In this document: in pieces, positions 20,486 through 28,074 of the stretch
Numbering within the stretch: the first letter of the stretch is position 1
Layout: each line of letters starts with the position of its first letter
Source of the DNA: Phyllobacterium sp. T1293
GTDB taxonomy: Bacteria > Pseudomonadota > Alphaproteobacteria > Rhizobiales > Rhizobiaceae
DNA length: 64,000 bases
Direction: 5' to 3'
NCBI RefSeq assembly: GCF_020731415.2
Contig: NZ_CP088273.1
Span: 3,105,001-3,169,000 of the forward strand
Notes under the pieces: generated by a model
What the model saw: only the letters and a program-made list of their open reading frames with translations
Told to the model about the DNA's origin: nothing
The model's database searches: none
Made by a program: the position numbers and the translations under genes

Positions 20486-20995
20486 ATGCCCAAGACATAT
20501 GAAGAGCTGATGCAGAAACTCGACGAACTCGGGATCAAAACGTCAACGATTCGCCATGCACCGGTGTTTACGGTCGCTGAAGCGCAAGATTTGCGCGGGC
20601 AGGTTGCCGGTGCTCACACCAAGAACCTTTTTCTTAAAGACAAGAAGGACAAATTCTTTCTTGTGACTGTTGGGGAGGAGGCACAGGTCGATCTCAAGAC
20701 GATTCATACAAAGATTGGTGCTTCAAGCCGGGTGTCCTTTGGAAAGCCGGAAAAGCTGATGGAATATCTTGGACTTGTTCCTGGCTCCGTCAGTGTGCTG
20801 GGCGTGATCAATGACGAGGACCATCAGGTGAAGGTGGTGCTCGATGAACATCTTATGCGCAGCGATATTATTAATGCGCATCCTCTAAGCAATGATGCGA
20901 CAACCTCTATCGCAAGCAATGACCTCAAGCGCTTTCTGAAGGCGACGGGTCATGAGCCCCTGATCTTGAAAATTGACGAATCGAACCCAACCTGA
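20486..20995 (+). CDS. YbaK/ProX-type aminoacyl-tRNA deacylase
   Basis: A 169-residue single-domain editing protein. HTKNLFLKDKKDKFFLVTV near residue 50 and GASSRVSFGKPEKLMEYLG near 85 are the YbaK/ProX signatures; VVLDEHLM and HPLSNDATTSI follow. Such free-standing proteins hydrolyse mischarged tRNA, typically Ala-tRNA(Pro) (ProXp-ala) in this subfamily; Cys-tRNA(Pro) is an alternative. Start at ATG 20486 (MPKTYEELM) fits the family better than ATG 20462, whose upstream sequence has no ribosome site. The 234 bp between the tRNA and this gene show nothing else. Confidence 0.88.
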   Translation: MPKTYEELMQKLDELGIKTSTIRHAPVFTVAEAQDLRGQVAGAHTKNLFLKDKKDKFFLVTVGEEAQVDLKTIHTKIGASSRVSFGKPEKLMEYLGLVPGSVSVLGVINDEDHQVKVVLDEHLMRSDIINAHPLSNDATTSIASNDLKRFLKATGHEPLILKIDESNPT

Positions 20996-21061
20996 GTGCA
21001 GACATGCGCCAGTCCAACCGGACTTGGCAAATACGTGACCAGCGGATGCGGGAGAACTTTC

Positions 21062-22042
21062 ATGAGCAATACAGATAACCCGTTCAGTGGCGGCTATGGC
21101 AGCGCGGCTGGTACAACGACCGTATCCTATGGCGGCTCGGCTCCATCTGCGCCCTCAAAACCTGTGGGCGCCCTGATCAAAGATACAACCACCGCAGGAT
21201 TTGCTACCGATGTGATTGCCGAATCGAAGAACCAGCCGGTTCTGGTTGATTTCTGGGCGCCGTGGTGCGGTCCGTGCAAACAGCTGACCCCTATCATCGA
21301 AAAGGTGGTCAATGCCGCTGGCGGGCGTGTAAAGCTCGTTAAAATGAACATTGACGAGCATCCGGCTATCGCTGGTCAGTTGGGTATTCAGTCGATTCCC
21401 GCTGTAATTGCCTTTTCGGACGGCAAGCCTGTCGATGGTTTCATGGGTGCCCTGCCTGAATCCAAGGTGCAGGAATTCATTGATCGTATTGCATCACCGG
21501 ATGGTGACAGGGATGCGGCCATCCAGGCAGCGCTGGACGCGGCGACACAAGCGGTTGCGGCCGGTGATGCCGAACAGGCCGCCCAGATATACTCCGCGGT
21601 TCTTGGTGAGGTGCCTGATCATGTCGGCGCGCTTGCCGGACTGGCAAATTGTCTGATTGAGCTTGGTGATCTCGATCAGGCCAAAGCCGTTCTTGCGCAG
21701 GTTCCCGCGGATAAGAAGGAAGATGCCGGTATTCGGGCGGCAGAAGCAAAGATTGCCTTGGCCGATCAGGTGGCCAAACTTGGCGATCCCGTTGCACTGG
21801 AAGCAAGGCTTAAAGCTGATCCAAAGGATTATCAGGCACGTTATGATCTCGCCATGATCCTGAACGCCACCGGAGAACGCGACGAGGCCGCCGATCATCT
21901 TCTTGCCATCATGAAGGCCGATCGTGCGTGGAATGATGATGGTGCCCGCAAACAGCTGTTGCAGTTCTTCGAAGCATGGGGCCCGGCTGATCCGGCGTCA
22001 CTTACCGCACGCCGGAAATTGTCTTCCCTGCTGTTTTCCTGA
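21062..22042 (+). CDS. Thioredoxin-TPR co-chaperone-like protein (CnoX/YbbN family)
   Basis: A 326-residue protein with a glycine/serine-rich N terminus, a thioredoxin domain (about 45-150, active site FWAPWCGPCKQLTP, cis-Pro in IQSIPAVIAF) and a helical TPR-like C-terminal half (160-326). This is the CnoX architecture, which protects proteins from aggregation. Unlike E. coli CnoX the CGPC pair is intact, so redox activity is likely. ATG 21062 has GGGAGA eight bases upstream. It follows the deacylase by 66 bp. Confidence 0.9.
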   Translation: MSNTDNPFSGGYGSAAGTTTVSYGGSAPSAPSKPVGALIKDTTTAGFATDVIAESKNQPVLVDFWAPWCGPCKQLTPIIEKVVNAAGGRVKLVKMNIDEHPAIAGQLGIQSIPAVIAFSDGKPVDGFMGALPESKVQEFIDRIASPDGDRDAAIQAALDAATQAVAAGDAEQAAQIYSAVLGEVPDHVGALAGLANCLIELGDLDQAKAVLAQVPADKKEDAGIRAAEAKIALADQVAKLGDPVALEARLKADPKDYQARYDLAMILNATGERDEAADHLLAIMKADRAWNDDGARKQLLQFFEAWGPADPASLTARRKLSSLLFS

Positions 22043-22103
22043 ATGAAATAGGGCACAATAGCGATTGGTTCGTGTTTCAGCGGATCAATCACTGGAGCTG
22101 GTA

Positions 22104-22766
22104 ATGCAAGCAGGCAATGTTCGTTATCGGACGCTGGAGAATATTCCCGAAAGCGTACCGATTTTTCCCCTTTCTGGAGCACTGTTGCTCCCCGGCGGGC
22201 AACTGCCTTTGAACATCTTCGAGCTGCGCTATCTGGCGATGGTGGACGCTGCCCTGAGCGGTAAGCGTATTATTGGCATGATCCAGCCCCGGTTCGATCA
22301 GGGCGAAGAGGAAACGGATGAACTATGCGAGGTCGGGTGCCTTGGCCGTATCACGTCCTTTGCTGAGACAGGCGATGGCCGTCTTTTGATCACGTTGCAG
22401 GGCATTTGCCGCTTTCGGATTGTCAAGGAATTGTCCAGCAGAACGCCGTTCCGGCAGTGCAAGATCGCGCCGCTTCTGGCTGATCTCGACGAGGCGGATG
22501 ATTCGGAAGTGGATCGCACGGCACTACTGCGTGTTTTCAGGGCTTATCTTGATGCGAATAATCTTGAAGCGGATTGGGATGGTATTTCCCGTGCGGGCAA
22601 TGAAACGCTGGTGAATGCACTGGCCATGATGTCGCCCTTTGGTGCGGCGGAAAAACAAGCCCTGCTTGAAGCGGCTGACCTGAAAACCAGAGCCGAAACT
22701 CTGATTGCAATCACTGAAATCATGCTGGCAAAAGACAATGATGATTTTGGGTCAAACCTGCAGTGA
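22104..22766 (+). CDS. LON substrate-binding-domain protein
   Basis: A 220-residue stand-alone LON N-terminal domain, without the AAA+ or protease parts. IPIFPL-like IFPLSGALLLPGGQLPLNIFE and Y(L/M)AMV near residue 45 are the family signatures, then IIGMIQPRF and GRITSFAETGDGR. Role unknown. The ATG at 22104 has GGAG upstream. It runs with the thioredoxin gene before it and the Trm112-like gene after it. Confidence 0.88.
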   Translation: MQAGNVRYRTLENIPESVPIFPLSGALLLPGGQLPLNIFELRYLAMVDAALSGKRIIGMIQPRFDQGEEETDELCEVGCLGRITSFAETGDGRLLITLQGICRFRIVKELSSRTPFRQCKIAPLLADLDEADDSEVDRTALLRVFRAYLDANNLEADWDGISRAGNETLVNALAMMSPFGAAEKQALLEAADLKTRAETLIAITEIMLAKDNDDFGSNLQ

Positions 22767-22788
22767 TCTGTTCTGAAGGAACACATCT

Positions 22789-22983
22789 ATGATCGAACCA
22801 AAACGCGAACCAGCAATTGATCGCAAGTTGCTTGAGCTTCTGGTCTGCCCTTTGACCAAGGGGCCACTTGTCTACGATCAAGAAAAGTCGGAGCTGATTT
22901 CAAAATCGGCGCATCTTGCCTATCCCATCCGCGACGGTATCCCGATCATGCTGCCATCAGAGGCGCGGACCATCGAAGATTAG
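22789..22983 (+). CDS. Trm112-family (UPF0434) protein
   Basis: A 64-residue protein with the signature [17 protein letters not shown] and [13 protein letters not shown]. The family resembles the eukaryotic methyltransferase activator Trm112, but only one Cys of the zinc ligands (in VCPLTK) is obvious. Bacterial function is unknown. It is 22 bp after the LON-domain gene. Confidence 0.88.
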   Translation: MIEPKREPAIDRKLLELLVCPLTKGPLVYDQEKSELISKSAHLAYPIRDGIPIMLPSEARTIED

Positions 22984-23017
22984 ATTTAACTCCATTTTTG
23001 CAGAAATTGTGAGAATA

Positions 23018-23041
23018 TGAGTCAGTTGAACAACTGACTCA
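23018..23041. promoter_or_regulatory. Perfect 11-bp inverted repeat, likely TetR operator
   Basis: TGAGTCAGTTG, then AA, then its exact reverse complement, ending 11 bp before the TTG start of the TetR gene. Size and place fit an autoregulatory operator. Confidence 0.8.
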
Positions 23042-23052
23042 AGGGGGTTAGC

Positions 23053-23625
23053 TTGACGAAGCGGAATGACAAACGCGATATTCTTGTCGCTACAGCGGCC
23101 GGTTTGTTCTGGCGTCAGGGTTTTGCGGTGACAAGCCTTGCGCATATTGCAGCGGAGTCCCGCATCCCACTTGGCAATATCTATTATTATTTCAAGACCA
23201 AGGCCGAGTTGGCGCGCGGTGTTGCTGATATTTTCGTCGCTGAAACCGAGGATATGCTGACGGAAATTGTTGAAGCCGATCAGGAACCGCGTAAGCGCTT
23301 GCAGCTACTCATTGAAAAACTGGCCCATTCCCTAAAAAGTCGAGTGGAGAACGGTTGTCCGATCGCCTTGGGCATTCGCGACTTTCGGCATGAATCACCG
23401 CAGGCGGCTGAACGGGCTGCAGAAGTTTTCAGTCTCCTCATCGGATTTATCGGAAGAGAACTCGGGAGAATGGGACTGCGCCCCTCGACGGCGCTTGCCA
23501 CAGCGCGCAATGCGGTGGCGGAGTGGCAGGGCGGCATCATGCTTGCCCATGGCTTGAAAGACCCGACTGTCCTTGCAGAAAGTTTCCGGCGCATGGAACG
23601 GCTTCTGGTGCCTTCGCGGAGCTAG
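23053..23625 (+). CDS. TetR-family transcriptional regulator
   Basis: A 190-residue protein. The HTH spans about residues 10-50 (ILVATAAGLFWRQGF, then TSLAHIAAESRIPLGNIYYYF), and the C-terminal ligand domain contains NGCPIALGIRDFRHESPQ. The start is TTG 23053 with AAGGGGG upstream. It faces the same way as a zincin gene 67 bp later, but nothing links them. Ligand unknown. A perfect palindrome at 23018-23041 is the probable operator. Confidence 0.92.
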   Translation: MTKRNDKRDILVATAAGLFWRQGFAVTSLAHIAAESRIPLGNIYYYFKTKAELARGVADIFVAETEDMLTEIVEADQEPRKRLQLLIEKLAHSLKSRVENGCPIALGIRDFRHESPQAAERAAEVFSLLIGFIGRELGRMGLRPSTALATARNAVAEWQGGIMLAHGLKDPTVLAESFRRMERLLVPSRS

Positions 23626-23692
23626 TTCGCACAGCACTCGCATCCTTGGCGTAAACGCACTATATGAAGCGAAAAGTGCTCCGGGAGTTTTA

Positions 23693-24115
23693 ATGGCCAG
23701 AAGTAACCAAACTGCAGATTGGACTCATCGCCTGTCACCGGCTTTGAGCGAAATCGAATCCCTCGCGATTGAAGCCTATGCGCATCTGCCGGAGGATTTT
23801 CGAAGTCTCTGCGGTGATATCACCATTCAGGTATCCGAATTTCCCGAGGACCAAATCGTTGAAGATATGGGTCTGGAATCGCCGTTTGATCTGCTTGGCC
23901 TGTTCGAAGGCCGGGGGATCGGTGAACGTTTCTCGCTACAGACAGGTGAGCAGCCCAATAAGATTACTATCTATCGTCGTGCTGTCCTCGACTATTGGGC
24001 CGAATATGAAGAGGCTCTGGGCGATATTGTCACCCACATTCTCATCCATGAGATTGGCCACCATTTCGGCCTTTCGGACGAGGATATGGAACGGATCGAA
24101 GCAAGCGTGGACTAA
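23693..24115 (+). CDS. Zincin-like metallopeptidase-family protein
   Basis: A 140-residue protein with HEIGHHFGLSDEDMERIE near the C terminus, an HExxH zinc motif with the third ligand candidate Asp/Glu downstream. The family (PF06262, formerly DUF1025) has zincin folds; enzyme activity is not proven. ATG 23693 follows GGGAG. FDLLGLFEG and GEQPNKITIYRR are typical. Confidence 0.85.
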   Translation: MARSNQTADWTHRLSPALSEIESLAIEAYAHLPEDFRSLCGDITIQVSEFPEDQIVEDMGLESPFDLLGLFEGRGIGERFSLQTGEQPNKITIYRRAVLDYWAEYEEALGDIVTHILIHEIGHHFGLSDEDMERIEASVD

Positions 24116-24205
24116 TCAGTAATTGAGGGAAAAACTGCTTTTAATTTTGCCTGATCAGGCTAAATCTCATGCATCGATCTCTTAGGTTTATTAGGGAGAC
24201 CTGTC

Positions 24206-24553
24206 TTGCCTGATTATCCAACCCCTACCGAGTTTTATCAGGCATTGAAAACGGCGTGGAGCCTTGAGAGTTCAAGCAAGTGGACACTAGAAAATCCTGC
24301 CAAGGGACAATGCAGCGTCACCTCGCTGGTGGTTCAGGATTTCTTTGGTGGCTCGATCCTCAAAACACAGACTTATGGCGGTACGCATTTCTACAATACA
24401 ATTGATGGTGTGCGATGGGATCTTACCATTAGCCAATTCGACCGGCCCATTCCTTTTGAGGACAGACCGGCGACACGCGAAGACGCCATGGCAGATACGT
24501 CAGAGCAGCAATATCGCGCACTGAAAAGCCGCCTGAGTAATGCTGTGGCTTAA
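24206..24553 (+). CDS. YunG-family protein
   Basis: A 115-residue protein whose core SLESSSKWTLENPAKGQC, then SVTSLVVQDFFGGSIL and THFYNTIDGVRWDLT, matches the Bacillus YunG family. Function is unknown. The start is TTG 24206 with AGGGAGA upstream. It converges on the DUF1737 gene with a 4-bp shared TTAA. Confidence 0.8.
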   Translation: MPDYPTPTEFYQALKTAWSLESSSKWTLENPAKGQCSVTSLVVQDFFGGSILKTQTYGGTHFYNTIDGVRWDLTISQFDRPIPFEDRPATREDAMADTSEQQYRALKSRLSNAVA

Positions 24554-24756
24554 TAGTCGCTGAGCTTGATACCCGGATCATAATCGACCCCGTCAACATC
24601 CTTTACCACCGCTTGGCCACACTGCATTGTGCCGGTGACGGAGTTGAAGGCATAGGTAGGCGAGCCGTAAATGTGCCAACCTTTGTTAACGGCAGCCGTG
24701 ACCTTATGACAGAAGCTGGCATCATCGGGGCCGGTCAAAAAGCGGTACAGTTTCAT
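24550..24756 (-). CDS. DUF1737-domain protein
   Basis: A 68-residue protein. MKLYRFLTGPDDASFCHKVT and GWHIYGSPTYAFN are the DUF1737 pattern. Function unknown. Its ATG overlaps the stop of the upstream CoA-lyase-like gene by ATGA, so it is translated from the same message. Confidence 0.8.
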   Translation of the reverse strand: MKLYRFLTGPDDASFCHKVTAAVNKGWHIYGSPTYAFNSVTGTMQCGQAVVKDVDGVDYDPGIKLSDY

Positions 24757-25637
24757 GCTTTATCTCCTTTGATTTGCACTTTCGCCAGCGTCTTTTCCGC
24801 ATTGGCGAGATGCAGGCGCTCAACCATTTTTCCATTCAGGGCAATCGCACCCTTGCCGGTATTTTCGGGCAAAGCAAAGGCAGCAACAATGGATTCCGCT
24901 TCCGCAAGCATCGCCTCATCCGGCTGAAAAGCACGGTTTGCTGCGTCAATCTGCGAGGGATGGATAAGTGTTTTGCCGTCAAAGCCCATTTTCGAGCCTT
25001 GAGTGCATTCAGTTGCAAAACCGGCAGTGTCCGCAAAGTTGTTATAGACGCCATCTATGACATCAAGGCGCCCCGCTTTGGCGCAAAGAATGATTTGCAT
25101 CAGCCATGGTACGAGATAGGAACGGCCTTCGCTCAGACTTGTACCCGTTTCCTTGGCGATATCATTGGTGCCGACGACAAAACAATCAAGACGCCCCGTA
25201 GACCGTAAACCAAGCTCAGCGATCTCATCCGCGTTCAGAATGCCGCGCGGTGTCTCGATCATCGCCCAAAGCCTGATATTTTCTGAAGCGTCAGTCTCTT
25301 CGAGTATTTCGGTAACGCTGACTATATCCTGCGGTGTCTCGACTTTCGGCAAAAGGATTGCATCGGGTTTGCAGGCCCGCGCAGCCAGAAGATCCTCGGC
25401 GCCCCACTCACTTGCAAGCGCATTAATACGAATGATCCGTTCAGCCTCGCTTGCCGGATTGGCACGGAAATAATCGCGCAAAGCCTCGCGGGCCTCATCT
25501 CTTGCATCAGGCGCAACCGCATCTTCCAGATCAAAAATAACCGCATCAGTATCAAGGCTGGCAATCTTGGCGAGAGCCTTGGCATTTGAGGCGGGAACGT
25601 AAAGAACCGAGCGGCGAGGGCGAGATGTTTTGCGCAT
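24753..25637 (-). CDS. HpcH/HpaI aldolase / CitE-like CoA ester lyase
   Basis: A 294-residue TIM-barrel protein. RPRRSVLYVPASNAKALAK near the N terminus, FDLEDAVAPDAR (catalytic acidic motif), LPKVETPQDI, and AMIETPRGIL are the CitE/Mcl signatures; TLIHPSQID is near the C terminus. Family members cleave or make malyl-, citramalyl- or 3-methylmalyl-CoA. Two starts are possible: ATG 25637 and ATG 25652. The second is followed by a weaker motif but has GGA upstream. Substrate cannot be assigned. Confidence 0.85.
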   Translation of the reverse strand: MRKTSRPRRSVLYVPASNAKALAKIASLDTDAVIFDLEDAVAPDARDEAREALRDYFRANPASEAERIIRINALASEWGAEDLLAARACKPDAILLPKVETPQDIVSVTEILEETDASENIRLWAMIETPRGILNADEIAELGLRSTGRLDCFVVGTNDIAKETGTSLSEGRSYLVPWLMQIILCAKAGRLDVIDGVYNNFADTAGFATECTQGSKMGFDGKTLIHPSQIDAANRAFQPDEAMLAEAESIVAAFALPENTGKGAIALNGKMVERLHLANAEKTLAKVQIKGDKA

Positions 25638-25787
25638 GTCACTTTTTTGCATTGATCCGTGAGCCAAGACAAGAGCAATCATGCGCAGCTGACTGCCCCA
25701 ATCTGCCACAGGCGGAAGGTCTTTGATTCGCCGCCAAGCTGGTGTAAAGCCAACATACTCATCTTATGAACACCACAGGCAGAGATT

Positions 25788-26393
25788 ATGGACAAGTTTA
25801 CCAAGCTCACCGGCGTTGCCGCACCGTTGCCGATCATCAATATCGACACGGACATGATCATTCCCAAGGATTACCTGAAGACGATCAAGCGCACAGGACT
25901 TGGCAGCGGACTATTTGCCGAAATGCGCTTCAATGAAGACGGCTCGGAGAATCCGGACTTCGTTCTCAACAAGCCAGCCTATCGCAAGGCACAGATTCTG
26001 GTTGCCGGTGATAATTTTGGCTGCGGTTCCAGCCGTGAGCATGCGCCATGGGCGTTGCTCGATTTCGGCATCCGCTGCGTTATCTCGACCAGTTTCGCCG
26101 ATATTTTCTACAATAACTGCTTTAAGAACGGCATTCTGCCTATCCGTGTCAGCCATGAGGATCTCGACAAGCTGATGGACGATGCACAGCGCGGTGCCAA
26201 TGCAACGCTGACGATCGATCTGGAAGAGAAGACGATCAGGGGACCTGATGGCGGTCAGATCAGTTTCGACCTTGATGAATTCCGTCGCTACTGCATGCTG
26301 AACGGTCTCGATGATATTGGTCTCACCATGGAAAAAGCCTCGAAGATCGACAGCTTTGAAGCGGCCAATGCCCAGAGGCATCCCTGGGCTTAA
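25788..26393 (+). CDS. leuD: 3-isopropylmalate dehydratase small subunit
   Basis: A 201-residue swivelling subunit for leucine synthesis. [25 protein letters not shown] and [20 protein letters not shown] are the family motifs. It partners LeuC, not in this window. leuB is 4 kb away on the opposite strand. It ends in a terminator shared with asd. Confidence 0.97.
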   Translation: MDKFTKLTGVAAPLPIINIDTDMIIPKDYLKTIKRTGLGSGLFAEMRFNEDGSENPDFVLNKPAYRKAQILVAGDNFGCGSSREHAPWALLDFGIRCVISTSFADIFYNNCFKNGILPIRVSHEDLDKLMDDAQRGANATLTIDLEEKTIRGPDGGQISFDLDEFRRYCMLNGLDDIGLTMEKASKIDSFEAANAQRHPWA

Positions 26394-26443
26394 GCGCTGA
26401 ACCATGCGGGCTTAAGCCTGTTGACACTCTCGATTATTCAAAG

Positions 26444-26477
26444 AAAAAGGGCGCAGAAACTGCGCCCTTTCTTTTTT
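26444..26477. terminator. Bidirectional terminator between leuD and asd
   Basis: An 11-bp perfect stem AAAGGGCGCAG/CTGCGCCCTTT with an AAA loop, followed by TCTTTTTT on the plus strand and preceded by A-rich sequence. Confidence 0.9.
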
Positions 26478-26491
26478 GCGGCATTGCCTGT

Positions 26492-27526
26492 TTAAGCTGC
26501 GAGCTGCTTGGGCTGGATAAGCCCGCGCGCCACCAGAAGCTCGGCGATCTGAATGGTGTTAAGTGCAGCACCCTTGCGCAGATTGTCGGAAACAATCCAA
26601 AGCGACAGGCCATTCTCGACAGTGATGTCCTCGCGGATACGCGAAATATAAGTCGCATCTTCACCGGCTGCCTCGTAAGGCGTGATGTAACCGCCATCTT
26701 CATGCCGGTCGATAACAAGGCATCCTGGAGCATCGGACAGGATATCGCGGGCCTCCTCTGCGCTCATCGGGCTTTCGAACTCAATGTTGACAGCTTCCGA
26801 GTGGCCGATAAAGACCGGCACGCGCACGCATGTTGCCGTCAGCTTGATCTTGGGATCAAGCATCTTCTTGGTCTCTGCAACCATCTTCCACTCTTCCTTG
26901 GTGTAACCATCTTCCATGAAGACGTCGATGTGCGGAATGACGTTGAAGGCGATGCGCTTGGTAAACTTCTTGGCCTCGACGGGATCAGCAACAAAGACAG
27001 CGCGTGACTGTTGGAAGAGTTCGTCCATGCCATCCTTGCCGGCCCCGGAAACGGACTGGTAGGTGGAGATGACAAGACGCTTGATTTTTGCCTTGTCGTG
27101 CAGTGGCTTCAGCGCCACGACGAGCTGGGCAGTCGAGCAATTCGGGTTGGCAATGATGTTCTTCTTGGTAAAGCCGACAATCGCATCGGGATTTACCTCT
27201 GGAACGATCAGCGGAACGTTGGAATCGTAACGCCATGCGGAAGAATTATCGATGACGACGCAGCCCTGCGCACCAATCTTCGGGGACCATTCCTTGGAAA
27301 TATTGCCGCCAGCCGACATCAGGCAGATATCGGTATCGGAAAAATCATAGGTGTCGAGGGCTTTGACCTTCAGTGTACGGTCGCCAAAGGAAACTTCGGT
27401 ACCCTGTGACCGGCGCGAGGCAAGCGCAACAACTTCACTCACCGGAAAGCCGCGCTCTTCCAGTATTGTCAACATTTCGCGGCCCACATTGCCCGTGGCA
27501 CCTACAACCGCAACCTTGAAACTCAT
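26492..27526 (-). CDS. asd: Aspartate-semialdehyde dehydrogenase
   Basis: A 344-residue enzyme reducing aspartyl phosphate to the semialdehyde, the branch point for lysine/DAP, threonine and methionine. VAVVGATGNVGREMLTILEE is the NADP-binding start, ASRRSQGT follows, IANPNCSTAQLV carries the catalytic Cys, and STYQSVSGAGKDG matches the substrate site. ATG 27526 has AGGAG eight bases upstream; a longer in-frame start is rejected. A long leader with an attenuator-like structure precedes it. Confidence 0.97.
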   Translation of the reverse strand: MSFKVAVVGATGNVGREMLTILEERGFPVSEVVALASRRSQGTEVSFGDRTLKVKALDTYDFSDTDICLMSAGGNISKEWSPKIGAQGCVVIDNSSAWRYDSNVPLIVPEVNPDAIVGFTKKNIIANPNCSTAQLVVALKPLHDKAKIKRLVISTYQSVSGAGKDGMDELFQQSRAVFVADPVEAKKFTKRIAFNVIPHIDVFMEDGYTKEEWKMVAETKKMLDPKIKLTATCVRVPVFIGHSEAVNIEFESPMSAEEARDILSDAPGCLVIDRHEDGGYITPYEAAGEDATYISRIREDITVENGLSLWIVSDNLRKGAALNTIQIAELLVARGLIQPKQLAA

Positions 27527-27559
27527 CTGTGCTATCTCCTGTCCCTCACCGCTCTCTGC

Positions 27560-27608
27560 AAAAAACCCGCTGGCCACTGCGGGTCTTTTCCCCCGGGCCG
27601 GACCCGGG
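27560..27608 (-). terminator. Candidate transcription attenuator in the asd leader
   Basis: Read on the minus strand: a GC hairpin CCCGGG-TCCGG-CCCGGG (27608-27592), then terminator stem ACCCGC/GCGGGT (27584-27579 with 27570-27565) followed by six T, 33 bases before the asd start. CGGGTC of the first hairpin (27606-27601) can instead pair with GACCCG of the terminator (27585-27580), so the two structures exclude each other. Confidence 0.75.
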
Positions 27609-27632
27609 AGGGGGCGAGCAGGCCAAGGGAAA

Positions 27633-27752
27633 TCAGACCGTTTTGGTGGTCGTTTTGGCCGGCATTTTGGTGGAAAGAACAGACGCGCCTGCGCATCCGG
27701 CATGAAAGCCGGAACCGCTCGTCAAAAAGTGTGCAGTTGATTCGCTGCTCAC
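27633..27752 (-). CDS. Putative 39-residue leader peptide of asd (Thr/Lys/Met-rich)
   Basis: A GTG-initiated ORF of 39 codons, with AAGGAG seven bases upstream. It begins VSSESTAHFL and ends STKMPAKTTTKTV; of the last 12 residues five are Thr, three Lys and one Met, the end products of the pathway that asd feeds. The stop is 25 bases before the first GC hairpin of the attenuator. This composition is that of a leader peptide for ribosome-mediated attenuation rather than a functional protein. It is not visible as a longer ORF and was found by reading the leader. Confidence 0.7.
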   Translation of the reverse strand: MSSESTAHFLTSGSGFHAGCAGASVLSTKMPAKTTTKTV

Positions 27753-27776
27753 GGGGCGTCTCCTTAACCTGACACG

Positions 27777-27804
27777 CTTGTATCCGCTTTCCAAAAAGAG
27801 TCAA
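27777..27804 (-). promoter_or_regulatory. Candidate promoter of the asd leader transcript
   Basis: TTGACT (27804-27799), a 16-base spacer and TACAAG (27782-27777), placing transcription start just before the leader-peptide ribosome site. Sigma-70-like by eye only. Confidence 0.5.
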
Positions 27805-28074
27805 TTGTCCATGCAAAAGATAAGAATATGTCGTGTTACACACAATTTTGGACTTTTGCTGCCAAAAGCAGTCTTTGCTTTCGTGAATATTTGTTCAACA
27901 CTTGGGCGGTGCATGGGGTGCATGACCTTTGGGGGGAGAGTTCCGGAGGACATTCACCGGCGTGAGATCAGTTGAGCCAATGGGCTTGGCCAATGAAATC
28001 CTGCGCAGTGACAAAACTGAGGATATGACCGGACCTTGGGGCCGGGCAAATGCTGTTTTCTGGGAGGAATAGAA
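27805..28074. other. Intergenic region between the asd leader and the MHS transporter
   Basis: About 270 bp. It must hold the promoter of the transporter on the plus strand; no riboswitch or clear operator was recognised, only a few short A/T-rich stretches. Confidence 0.4.

Noticed and set aside
27532..27843. 103-codon minus-strand ORF over the asd leader
   Set aside because: It overlaps the terminator and leader in another frame and resembles no family; the 39-codon leader has the better ribosome site and codon bias.
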